This document shows, piece by piece, positions 54,666 to 64,000 of a stretch of DNA of 64,000 bases (positions are counted from its first letter, which is position 1; the number at the start of each line of letters is the position of its first letter). A program made the translations under genes and the position numbers. The notes under the pieces are model-generated. The model saw nothing but the letters and a program-made list of their open reading frames with translations. It ran no database searches and was not told the DNA's origin. The stretch comes from Symsagittifera roscoffensis (Eukaryota; Xenacoelomorpha; Acoela; Convolutidae). The stretch lies in the NCBI RefSeq assembly GCF_963678635.1, contig NC_087065.1, positions 38,591,888 to 38,655,887 on the forward strand, in the 5' to 3' direction.

Positions 54666-55315
54666 TTCAGCCATAGTTGCTTTACAACCGGCGACTCTTG
54701 TTTCATCTGTTTTTGATTTATACGTTATTTAGCCGACAAAGATTCTAGACAGCTCTCGGTTTTATAGGTAAATATTTCTAAAAATGTCTTGATTGATTGG
54801 TCTGTGTAGCAATTGGAAAACTTTAAAATTTTCTAGTTTTTCATTGTATTTTTGACAAAAATTTTGACACGTGAAAATTGTGACCATCTAATAAATTTTT
54901 TGTCAAGGAGCTGATTTTGCGCAACTTAGAACCGTGGTCAGTTAGAAAAACCAGGCTCGATACCAGTCAAAAAATGATCACTAGACTATAGAGTCTGATA
55001 AACTGTTGATGACCTCTACTGAAAACCTGAAACGCATCAAGTTGATGTCGCATCATCTTCCAAAGACCAAATTTTTTTAAGTGTCAATGAACGAAGTGAA
55101 GACAGTTATTTAGGTAGAAAAGTTTTTTGAAATTCAAAAAAGCTGTAACGTGATGTTATATTTTTTTGAAGTTCATTCGTTAAAAAGGTTTGAAAAATCA
55201 AGTCTAATTTTTTGCTTCCTCGGTTTTCCGTTGCCTAAGTTTTGTTTAAATTTATTTAGTTTTTGGAAACTAAGATTTTGTTAGTATTTGTATAAATCGT
55301 GTCCTTGTTTACCAG
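54666..55315. other. Stretch upstream of gene B exon 2
   Basis: A diverged R1 head lies at about 55075 ('aagtgtcaatgaacgaagtg'). Nothing coding was seen. It ends with the 'ccttgtttaccag' acceptor (to 55315). Confidence 0.4.
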
Positions 55316-55549
55316 ATGGATTTTCATTGTTCTATTTCTACCGGCAATCGTGCTGCAGTTTTTCATTCACGTGGACAGGGGGGCCACTACAGGCAAAGTC
55401 GGGGTGCAGGAATACATGGGTTTGTGGTGGTACTGTTTACAGAATATCACTTATGTCCATATTGGAGCTAGAAACCCCAACAACCCAGTTGGTGAGACAT
55501 TGACTAAGCCAAACTTGTGTCTACAGCTGACTCAGAGCACAGACCCCCT
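55316..55549 (+). CDS. Claudin/PMP22-like tetraspan gene B, exon 2
   Basis: It enters in phase 2 and leaves in phase 2 at CT|GTGAGT (55550). It encodes span 1 (WIFIVLFLPAIVLQFFIHV) and extracellular loop 1, with GLWWYC (the claudin/PMP22 G-L-W-x-x-C signature), an NIT glycosylation sequon and the second Cys (KPNLCLQ) 27 residues after the first. The entry phase and position in span 1 match exon 2 of gene A, showing common descent. Without its uncertain first exon gene B gives about 189 residues. A role at membranes or cell contacts follows from the family only. Confidence 0.78.
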
Positions 55550-55789
55550 GTGAGTATAAATAAGTACGGTGAAAAAGCTGTCTAAAAGGAGAATAATTTC
55601 AAATAAACTGCGTTGTGGCCAAAATGACCGCTTCTAGGTTTAAAAAACTATGCTTAGACAGGCTGGATAGCCTTTTATAGATCCTCTGCGAATCGCAAAA
55701 ACCACAACTAAATTATATTACCTTAAAAGAACGAAGTGGTTTTCACTTATTGATGATTTAGTTTTTTTTTCAGGTTTTAAAAGTCTCAA

Positions 55790-56235
55790 ATTGATGATCT
55801 GTAATGACCGCATAAGTGCATCATACGTATTAATGCATTTAAGCTCATCTACAGGAAGATGGACAAATTGCGCTCTCCAATTACCAACGCGAAAATGGCG
55901 TGATAAAAAAAACGTTTTCAATTTCTAGTATCGATTTTACTTAGTATATTTCAATTAGGAGTCGATAAACGTAGCGAAGACTCTTACATAGGTCGTGGTG
56001 ATTTTCTTAGCAAAAAGTCTAAAATACTCTAAGATGTGCTTTCATAAATATTAATGCATTTATGAATGCACTCAATTATGAATGCACTTTGAGTTATTTT
56101 AAATTCATCTGCTGAACGTTAGGTAAACTGCACTCTCCGAATATGAAGGTGGAAATGGCGCAAAAAAAACGTGAAAGATTTCTAGTTTCGAAAGTGGGAT
56201 TTAATTTTTAGATTTCCCAGCGGAATATAAAAACT
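55790..56235 (+). repeat. R1 dispersed repeats, two adjacent copies
   Basis: A headless copy (55790-55955) is followed by a fuller one with head 'aggagtcgataaacgtagcg' (55955-56235) that reaches 'cagcggaatataaaaactt'. A SINE follows directly; the sequence at 56470-56560 ('cccagttttctcaaattgag') continues R1, so the SINE inserted into this copy. Confidence 0.65.
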
Positions 56236-56247
56236 TCCTCTTAATCG

Positions 56248-56480
56248 GGGAGCGGTGGTAAAGTGGTTACCTCTCCGCCTCTCAATCGAAAGGTCAGATG
56301 TTCAAGGCCCACCATCATCTGTACTTGTTGCTTGAGGGTGATACAACATTGCCCAGCCCAGAAAAATAATCAAAACAATTGCATGTAGTTCTTTATCAGG
56401 GACACAACATCGGTTCGCCGTGATAACCTGTACAGCTCGTTCGTTGGTCCTTTCCCTCGTGGATAAATAGTCTTAGCAGA
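56248..56480 (+). repeat. tRNA-derived SINE inserted in R1
   Basis: It starts 'ggggagcggtggtaaagtgg', an A-box-like head, with a B-box-like 'gatgttcaaggccc' about 50 bases later, then a non-tRNA body ('gcttgagggtgatacaac', 'cggttcgccgtgataacc'). It splits the R1 repeat, whose 'ccagttttctcaaattgag' resumes at 56500. Head-plus-body layout is typical of SINEs. Confidence 0.65.
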
Positions 56481-57071
56481 CGTAGCATTCTTAGTAACCC
56501 AGTTTTCTCAAATTGAGTTTTTTTTATCAAAAAAAGCGTCAATGGTAAATTCGTATTGAAATTAAAAGTCTGTTGGTTGTTATTAAATTTCCAAGCGGAA
56601 TAAAAATTTTAGCCATTTATAGTTGGACCCAGACAAATTGTATAAATTTTAAGAAAAAAGTGTCAATCAAGAACAGTGTTTGAAATTCGGAGAGTATTTT
56701 TTTGCTCTTTCACACATGTTCTTTCACAACAAGGCATGAATGAAAAAAGAAATATTAGAACGCATGAATGAAAAAAGAAATTGTTTGCATAGTTTCGCGC
56801 ACTTTTCCGGGCTCATGCACAATTTTCCTGGCTCTTTCACAATTTTCTGGTATCTTTCCCTCAGAAAAAGCAAAAACATACTCTTCAACATTTAGAACAT
56901 AGTTGCAGATGGCCTCGGGCATCTTTCAACTATGTTCTAACTACTACAAAGAGCTTTAACCTGATAATTTTTTCGAAACTCAATCAACTTAATTTTCGGT
57001 TTCTGTTAATTCTTTTACAATTTTTCAATCTTCTGTTGGCTATACTTATATGAACACTTAGTGTAATTTAG

Positions 57072-57189
57072 AGTGGACTACACATACGTGACAATTGGAA
57101 AAATCTGTGCCATAATGACTCACTTCTGCACTCTAGCAGGCTTCTTCTTCGCAGTCTACGCCAGACATACCAAACCCAGACACCAGAAG
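57072..57189 (+). CDS. Claudin/PMP22-like tetraspan gene B, exon 3
   Basis: It enters in phase 2 (completing Leu) after 'agtgtaatttag'. It encodes the end of loop 1, span 2 (ICAIMTHFCTLAGFFFAVYA) and a basic cytoplasmic turn (RHTKPRHQK). The best exon end is AAG|GCATGC at 57190 in phase 0, a GC-AG intron, which joins exon 4 in frame. A GT at 57154 (GCA|GTCTAC) is also phase 0 but would remove the basic turn. Read-through ends at a TAG around 57250. Confidence 0.7.
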
Positions 57190-57239
57190 GCATGCGGGTC
57201 TTTTTGTCAATTCACTTTTCTGCTTTTCTTTTTTTATGC

Positions 57240-57714
57240 AAAACTAATTTAGTATCACCTTGCGTTGACTAAAACAATGGTTTAATTTAACTAATACTAA
57301 CTGCAATTGCGAGATAGCTTTGCATGTAGACTAATATCGCCTCATAAGTCATATAAAACCCGAAGAAGTATCCAACGGTTTCGTATATAGCATCATATAA
57401 AATTGAGACAAGGCTGGCATAAAAAATAAGAACAAACAAAAAAGTGCTCACTCAAAAAAATATGATGGAGCCTGACTAATAATTTCAATACTTACCTTTT
57501 AAGACTTCTCAGTGGAGTAAACAAAAACAACCGCCCATTGGTCTAGTTTTTCAAATTAGATTACTTTTGCCAAAAATGTCAATGATAACTGATTCTTGAT
57601 GTTAAACGCTTTTTACACGACGTAATGTAATCTTGAATTCATTGGCGCTTTATATTCTCTTTTCAATTTTCTCAAAATAATTTAATTCCAACAACAAAAA
57701 ACTTGATCGAAGAT
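57240..57714. other. Intron 3 of gene B, nothing recognised
   Basis: AT-rich sequence without splice-supported exons. An R1-like fragment ('ttctcagtggagtaaac', 'ggtctagtttttcaaatta') lies near 57505-57600. Confidence 0.4.
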
Positions 57715-58150
57715 TTTTAAGAGTCGATGAACCTAGTTCAGACTCTAACATAAGTCCTGATGTTTTTTTTGTTGTGTTTTCAGGAAAAGTCTTAAAATTT
57801 GTTCGGGCTCAAATTTACTTTTTTGTTGTTTGAATTATGATTTATTTTAAGTTCAGTTCATTGAAGGCAAACTCAGCTATCGAACAGCACGGAAAAACGT
57901 GATCGAATTCTATTTTCGAAAAAGACGAATAATTTTTAGATATCACAGCAGAAAAAAAAGTATCTATTGATCCAGTTTTCACAAATTGGATTATTTCGAT
58001 AAAAAAACAACGAATACTAAAAATTTCTGGAAACTCAAAGAGCTTTAAGGGAATGATTTTTTTCTTTGAAAATCGAAAGTTGAGAAAAAGTTTTTGTTTT
58101 CTGTTTCCTTGCGTTTAGTCACTATTTCCTAATTTTCGTGGTTCTGTTTT
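57715..58150 (+). repeat. R1 dispersed repeat
   Basis: Head 'taagagtcgatgaacctag', then 'gaaggcaaactcagctatcg', 'gatccagttttcacaaattg' and tail 'tccttgcgtttagtcac'. Confidence 0.65.
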
Positions 58151-58269
58151 TGTTTGAAATTATACGAGCTTTAAGATGATAAATTGTTTTCATTGAAAGT
58201 TGACATTTTTGCAAAAAGAAATTGTTTTCCGTCGTTTTGTTTTAAGTTTTTTTGTTAAAAATTTTTCAA

Positions 58270-58760
58270 CTGTTTAAGAGTAATGAGCGTAGTAAAGACT
58301 CTTATATATGTTTTGCTGATTTTTTTACAGGAAGAAGTCTAAAAGTATGCATAAAATTCTCTAATAACTACAGATGGGCATTCATACATATTGATGCATT
58401 TATGCACTTTTTGAGTTCAATTGAAATTCATCTGCTGAAAGTCACGTAAATAGCGCTCTCCAAATACGAACAAGAAAATGGCGCGAAAAAAAACGTGATA
58501 AATTTCTAGTTTCAAAAATGGAAATAAAACTTTAGATTTCCAGCGAAATAAAAACTAATCCTTTTGATCCAGTTTTTTTCAAGTTGGTTAATGTTATCAA
58601 AAAAGCGCCAATCATAAATCGTTCTGGAAGTTCAAAGAGCTCAAAGGGCATCTATTTTCTTTGAAATTCGAAAGTTGAGGTTTTTTCTAGAGTCAGTGTT
58701 TTTTTTAATGTTTATTTGCGTTCATTACTCTTTTCCAATCCTTTATTGACAATGTTTTCT
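58270..58760 (+). repeat. R1 dispersed repeat, near full length
   Basis: Head 'taagagtaatgagcgtagta', 'cattcatacatattgatgc', 'tcatctgctgaaagtcacg', 'aaaatggcgcgaaaaaaa', 'gatccagtttttttcaag' and tail 'ttgcgttcattactctttt'. One of the best copies for building a consensus. Confidence 0.7.
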
Positions 58761-60545
58761 AACATCAACTTTCAAGTCAAAATTTTTCTAAGCCGCTTCA
58801 TCTGAAATTTTTCTAGCACTCGAAAAACTGCAACATTTTAGAAAAAACAACTTAAATTAAAATTCTAATTTTTTTCATGTTTTTGCAACAAGTCACTAAA
58901 ATCTGCGCTGATTGCAGAGCAATCGTGTATTTGTTTTCGGCTCAGACGACCCCTAGATTTAGTCAAGTACGAAAAACAAGCTTAATTTTTTTCCACGCAA
59001 ATTATAAGAATCACACATACTCCACGTAGCGCATCCAGTTTAACAAATTGAACCACTTTGAGCTGTGATTCAATTTTAAAGAAAAAATCTTTGTGCTAAG
59101 AAAAAATTTCTGGATTTTTCCATTTTTAAACTAATTCACATGGAGGACTAACTAACTTTAAAATCATTTCTGGATGCTTTTTTTACATTGTCTTAGTAAT
59201 TATTGTCTCAGTTTTAGAGTATATCATGTAAGTCAATCACCTCTCTAAACCTTCATAAACAGATATCTACATTTTTTTCATTTCTTAGTTTCGTTTCCTT
59301 GCCTCAAAAAAGTAAATATTCGCTGGCCGGAACATTGTGTGCTACTTGCACATCTACTGTTCCATTTTTTTGTCACAAGCTTGCTAATTGTTAGTTGAGA
59401 AACTTCCAAATACAGGTAATATAACCAAGTAATTTTTTACCGAATTAATAGTACTCGCAGTTTCTGGTCCTTTTTGTAAAGTCCAAACAAACGCTAAAAT
59501 TTTGGCACAAACATACAGTGGAGCTTCGAGGCACTTTTGGTACAGAAATGTATCAATCTTCCAAAATTAACCGCGTAAAATTTGTTATCGAAGGGTGTTC
59601 ATGAAATAGGTTCATGGGAGATCAACAAATAATAGGCGTCAAAAACAGGGGTACCCAGTTAAAGTGCAAAAAGCACAGAATGTACCGACCATGCTCTCAA
59701 AAAACCCAATATATATATATATATATATATATATTTTCAAATTGGTGTGGTTTTTCCGCGTGTCGTGTTAAAGAAATAACTAGAACTTAGGAATATTCGA
59801 CAGAAATATAAAAACAGACAATTTGAAACAGTGTTGCTAGTAAAATGACTTGCTTTTTTGAAAACATTTTGCCAAAAATTTCTAAATTTTTTCATGTTTT
59901 TGATTCCGAAAAGGGCGTTAAAAAACTCCGCTTGTTCACAGTAGTAAACTTTTCAGGGCTTAAATTAAGGATAAAAAGCTATCAAGCCTAGTCGTTTGCT
60001 TTTTTAGATAAAATCAAAGACTTCAAACTGACAATGAAAAACTTGATGAAAAAATAGGGAAAAAATTGCAATCACCTTTATACTGAAAATATTCTCTAAT
60101 TGTTTGTTGTTTTTAGCCACTTTTCATGTCTTTCTGCTTGAACAATTAGCAGAATTCATTTCAAAACAAAACGTAAAAACACACTTTTTGAGCAGAAGCC
60201 CTATTGCAAAATTTAGCCGCCAATACTTAACACCTAGTTTATCGAAAAATGTTAATACCTCATATCAATAAACAAATACTAAAACAAATACTGCTCGAAA
60301 TACTAAAGTTTGAAAAGTTTTTAGTAGTCACAAGAGTAAGAGTAAATAGGGACTTTACCTTGAAAACGAGGCGCCAATTTTTAACACTACATAACTTGTG
60401 AAATACCAAAATCTGATTCTGAAAAACCGGATAGGAAGCAGAGCAGACTTGCTTCGGCCGGTCAATGAACCATAAGCTGAAAAATAAAAAATTAAATTCA
60501 ATTTTGATCCATTTGTATGAAGATAAAAAAAACTTCAAATACAGA
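58761..60545. other. Intron 3 of gene B, repeat fragments
   Basis: No gene was recognised. Near 59330 ('ggccggaacattgtgtgct') and inverted near 59660-59705 ('agcacagaatgtaccgacc') are two facing copies of a fragment also present near 12450, so this may be an element with inverted ends. A (TA)13 or so microsatellite lies at 59709-59734. Confidence 0.45.
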
Positions 60546-60748
60546 ACTTGATCGTGGTTAAATTGCCTATCTGAATTTGAAACGAGTACATCAAAAATTG
60601 AAGAAAAAATTTAGACAAAAAGACTTTGTCAGTCTTTTCTCATATTTAATTACGTCATGGTTTCTCAAAGTCTATTTGGCTAGATTTTATCTTCAATTTT
60701 TGATGGATTCGTTTTAAATTCAGATAGGCAATTTAACCACGATCAAAT
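60546..60748. repeat. Hairpin 1: inverted repeat, about 83-bp arms
   Basis: Left arm 60546-60628 ('gatcgtggttaaattgccta' onward) and right arm 60666-60748 are inverse copies. The loop of about 37 bases has 'tcagtcttttctcatattta' and recurs in the neighbouring hairpin 2. Confidence 0.85.
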
Positions 60749-61175
60749 AAGGTTTTTATAAGGATTTGGGATAGCTCAGAAAATCAATTTGGTAATTCTA
60801 AAAAAAAAGTCGTCAATTTTTTGAGCATCCGTCACCTCGAGAAAACGCTAGATCCGCCCCTCGGCTAAATTTGTGATTCAATATTTCGTGGTTGACCTAC
60901 AGTGTTTGGCTTCTACTTTTCCGATATCTAGTTCGAATCTTGGTCAGTCTTTTCTCACATTTACCTACGTAATTGTTTTTCAAAGATTAGAACTAGATAT
61001 CGGGAAAGTAGAAGCCAAACACTGTAGGTCAACTACGTAAAATTGAATCAAAAATTTAGCCGAGGGGCGGATCTAGGATTTTCTCGAGGGGACGGATGTT
61101 CAAAAAATTGACCTTTTTTTGGAATTACCATATTGATTTTCTGAGCTATCCCAAATCCTTATAAAGACCTTATTT
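60745..61175. repeat. Hairpin 2: inverted repeat, about 195-bp arms made of MITE ends
   Basis: Left arm (60745 to about 60942) and right arm (about 60984 to 61175) are inverse copies that include the CAGGGGCGGA-family end in both orientations ('ctagatccgcccct' at about 60848 and 'aggggcggatctagg' at about 61063). The spacer 'gtcagtcttttctcacattt' is homologous to the loop of hairpin 1. Confidence 0.85.
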
Positions 61176-61568
61176 CAAGCAAAACTTTTGCGTCACAGGC
61201 GAATTTTTCAAAAACAGGCAAAAAAAGCATTTTTAGGCATTTTATTGGACATTTTTACAGGTAATATTGACGTATATCAATTAGTGTACATGCCTTTGCT
61301 AATTGTTAGGGCAATCAACAATTTCGTTCACTTTTCCCATACCTAACAGAAAAAACATTGAAAATCTCACCAGAGCAAAAACCAACTTTTGTTTTTGAGG
61401 TACAAAAAACAGCACATTTGTTTTTGATGTATATTAAATATAATAAAGCTGCCAAATTTTTTCTCATTGTCGAAGCTAAAAAACAAAAATTTTTTTGATT
61501 GTGATAAATTTTTAAGCCAGATGGAAAAAAGATAGCATCAATCGAAGCCAAAAAGACCCGAACAATAG

Positions 61569-61742
61569 GGACACTTCTACGCCCGTTTTGTACTCATGTT
61601 TTTTGCCCTTGTGTTCGCGACTATCACTGGTGCCATGAGCGCTACAATAGTTCCCCTTGGTTTCCACCTGGACTACGGATTCATCTGTTTCTGGGTCGCC
61701 TTCTGCGCCATCGCTGTCGTATTCTGCATGTGTCTAGTCCAG
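61569..61742 (+). CDS. Claudin/PMP22-like tetraspan gene B, exon 4
   Basis: 58 codons, phase 0 at both ends, acceptor 'cccgaacaatag' and donor CAG|GTTTGA (weak). It encodes span 3 (FVLMFFALVFATITGAMSA), a short second loop (VPLGFHLDYG) and span 4 (FICFWVAFCAIAVVFCMCL). The sequence is strikingly GC-rich against the flanking introns. It completes the four-span plan with exons 2 and 3. Confidence 0.78.
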
Positions 61743-61989
61743 GTTTGAGTGAAACCTCGTGGTTAATCGTACGAGAGCCACCCTCGGACTTTCATTTTAT
61801 TCATGGTTCAAATTAACAGGACAGGCCCTTATAGTAAAGAATTCTTCTACTAAATTATTTTATTACTCATCAAAAAAATCAATGAAATACAAAGTATTTC
61901 AAGATAAATAACGTTTATCGTTGATGGAATTGTGGTAAATCTGTTTATGACAATGACAACAGGGTTGTTATAAATTCATTTTGTTTCAG

Positions 61990-62031
61990 ACATTTATCAA
62001 CATGGATCTGTTCGGGGAAATACAAAGCTGA
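61990..62031 (+). CDS. Claudin/PMP22-like tetraspan gene B, exon 5 (terminal)
   Basis: After the strong acceptor 'attttgtttcag' (to 61989) a phase-0 frame encodes TFINMDLFGEIQS and stops at TGA (62029). The intron before it is only 247 bases. The short cytoplasmic tail resembles the candidate tail of gene A. No PDZ-binding C-terminus is evident. AATAAA follows at 62145. Confidence 0.72.
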   Translation, partial: TFINMDLFGEIQS

Positions 62032-62144
62032 GGCTGGATACCATCCTTTATAATGTTTCGTTCAAACTATATTTATGAAATTAAATTCAAATCATAATTA
62101 CGCAAGATATCAAAACTCACGAAGGGCGCTAATCATTAGATTTA

Positions 62145-62150
62145 AATAAA
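62145..62150 (+). terminator. Poly(A) signal of claudin-like gene B
   Basis: AATAAA lies 114 bases after the stop codon of exon 5, consistent with a short 3' UTR. Confidence 0.5.
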
Positions 62151-62948
62151 ATATTACTACGCAATTAGAATTTGAGTGTTTGTTGCCAACTTTTCAGGCG
62201 CCATAGAAAAGTCTGTTGACCTTTAACTTCGTCGGATTAAATTATGACTTAGTCTTAGAGTTCAATTCAACTTCTCATTTTGAATACGTAGTGAATTGAC
62301 TAGACAGGTCCAAGCAAAAGTTAAAACAGGAACAAAGTTTATTGAAATTACTTCAACTTTAAATTGCTGTGAAATTATAAACTTAGCCATTAGACAGTTG
62401 GAAGAGTTTCAACGAATTCAAGTAAACTGACCAAAAACCGATCAATTTTATGAAAAAATTATATGGCCTTAAAGCGTTTTTGTTTCAAGACTTTTGCCTG
62501 ATTGACTTTTCTTTATATGAATAACTCAATTTGAGAAAACTTCAACAATTGGCATTTTTTTCTTCACGGGAATTTTTTCAACCCGTTCGGAAATCTATAA
62601 AACAAATAGTTTGAAATGGTCATTCTATTTTCTTTCGCTATTTGCGTTTTCGAAATTGGAGAGCGTAGTTTGTCTTCCTCCACGCAAACGAATTTGAAGT
62701 AGAAACTGAACTTCAACACAGGAAATGATCTGAAAAAACTGAAAAAAAAAACTGTTGCAGAAAATGGCTTGCAGAAAATTTTTTTTTGAGGTGAACAAAA
62801 TCATTGTGCCGGATCTAAATCAGCACCCGTAAAATAAATTATGAGCGTCAGTTCCTCGCATCAGCGCAACGATATCTTGAAAACTACTGAAATTAGCTTG
62901 TATAAAATGCTATGCAGAAAACGTTCCACCAAATAACAAATGTTTTAA

Positions 62949-63018
62949 AGGTCCGGTTTTGAATCTCCGATCTCAAAACCACGGTCGCTTAGAAGTGACA
63001 TAACCCTAGCCACCAATA
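62949..63018 (-). repeat. tRNA-derived pseudogene/SINE head
   Basis: On the minus strand: A-box-like 'ggtggctagggttatg' and B-box-like 'ggagattcaaaacc' at tRNA-like spacing, with imperfect stems. Not a working tRNA by eye. Confidence 0.45.
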
Positions 63019-63810
63019 AAAGAGCAACAGATGCTATTAAAAGCATATGTTTGAAAATAAACCTAAAGGGCAATTTTATTTGCGAATTAGATTGGAAAAA
63101 GAAGTTGCTTTGTAGTATTAGCCAACGCTCCGCTTCTAACTCCATTGAGTCTTGAAAGATAAAACTACGGATTATTTAGAACAGAAGCGAATCAGAGCTT
63201 TGAATCACTTGCAACACAACACAAATATTCAAAACATAAGTCGAGAACAAGGAAAAATGTTGGAAAAAAACTAGATCTACGAAAATTTAAACTTTCGTTT
63301 GTCTGGATAGAAGTTCATCTTAGGTAAACATGCCAAGCATTGGATATTAAACACAGAGGCGAAGCTGCGATACAAAAGAAATAAAAAGCCGAAAAAATAG
63401 AAAAAAATTTAAGACTAATAAAAACTTATTACGTGCCCCTAAAACCTCAAAGACGCAGAATGAGGTCAATAAGCCGATATAAAATATGCCGAAACCTATC
63501 AAGCCGAAAAAAAAACTTTTGTCATGAAAAACTTGAACTATATTTGTATTAAGAATTTTAGCATTTCGCGTGATACAGAGGTGAGTATAAAAAATATGTT
63601 TCCGTTGAAACGACTTGAAATTAGGCAGAATTAAATTTTTCAATCGAAAAAAATATACAGATACGAAGTCAAGAGCAGAGGTAAATCAGAACCTTAAAAG
63701 CAACTATAATGTAAAAAGACTTGACAAATTGTTTCATATGGCATCTAACCCGACAAAACATAAGCAGACAATTTTTTTTGAAGCAGTCTACTTCCCGTAT
63801 GAAAAAAAAA

Positions 63811-63893
63811 ACAGGTCCGGTCAGTTTCGAACCCAGGATCTTTGGCGTACCAGGCGTATTAATTACCTCCAGACTAAGTGCGCCGGAGACGCT
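63811..63893 (-). repeat. tRNA-derived pseudogene/SINE head
   Basis: On the minus strand: 'ttagtctggaggtaatta' (D-arm-like), an anticodon-arm-like 'cgcctggtacgccaaaga', then the B box 'gggttcgaaactgac'. It is the best tRNA-like match in the window, but the D arm and T stem are impaired. Confidence 0.5.
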
Positions 63894-64000
63894 TAGAAAT
63901 TTGAATTCATTATGCAACAAGATATCAATTGATTCAAGTAATTGTGTTCAACAAATGGCTAGCCCAAAAAAGTCTATAATCCAAGCGTCTATAATCCAAG

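Larger units (their letters stand above)
62151..64000. other. Region downstream of gene B, repeats only
   Basis: No gene was recognised. A minus-strand R1 fragment lies at about 62480-62720 ('tttcgaaattggagagcg' read inverted). Two tRNA-like blocks are listed separately. Fragments near 63180-63380 ('cagaggcgaagctgcga') recur near 45965. Confidence 0.45.

Noticed and set aside
54925-54975. tRNA-like A-box and B-box pair
   Set aside because: The two boxes are only about 20 bases apart, so there is no room for an anticodon arm.

Overview
The window is nuclear DNA of an animal. It is AT-rich, coding sequence is sparse, genes are cut into short exons by introns of up to about 14 kb, and transposon-derived repeats fill most of the rest. 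The recognisable genes are two RS-domain zinc-finger proteins and two claudin/PMP22-like four-membrane-span proteins, so an invertebrate metazoan fits best. Strong 3' splice acceptors lie directly upstream of the start codons, which would suit a lineage with spliced-leader trans-splicing (tunicate, cnidarian, flatworm and others), but the sequence alone does not fix the species.

Layout. (1) 1-11.75 kb: two related zinc-finger/RS genes in tandem on the + strand. Gene 1 has exons 1101-3354 and 6788-7356 (940 aa); gene 2 is a single coding exon 8794-11748 (984 aa). They share a helical domain and a Cys/His cassette, but the RS block lies after the cassette in gene 1 and before it in gene 2. (2) 11.75-16.2 kb: a repeat-dense zone with a satellite-like array. 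Several array units carry a hAT-type MITE at the same site, and there is an exact 556-bp tandem duplication. A related array lies in the intron of gene 1. (3) 16.9-46.9 kb: claudin-like gene A, rebuilt here from six small exons with compatible splice phases (16901-16929, 17697-17909, 25609-25680, 29893-30049, 43981-44112, 46795-46863; 223 aa). Its introns hold a hAT remnant, hAT and MULE MITEs, a large foldback and a repeated 2.5-kb composite unit (31.9-43.0 kb). (4) 47-62 kb: claudin-like gene B (exons 55316-55549, 57072-57189, 61569-61742, 61990-62031; first exon uncertain). Upstream of it is a decayed Mutator-like (MULE) transposon with a FLYWCH domain, 51649-53633. (5) 62-64 kb: repeats and tRNA-derived sequences.

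The two zinc-finger genes are probably nuclear RNA-linked factors; this is inferred from the RS and RG composition. The two claudin-like genes are probably tandem paralogues: each has a short N-terminus, a first span split at the same phase-2 intron position, an extracellular loop with a G-[LF]-W-x-x-C motif and a second Cys, and a short tail exon. No prokaryotic features, CRISPR arrays, rRNA genes or intact tRNA genes were seen.
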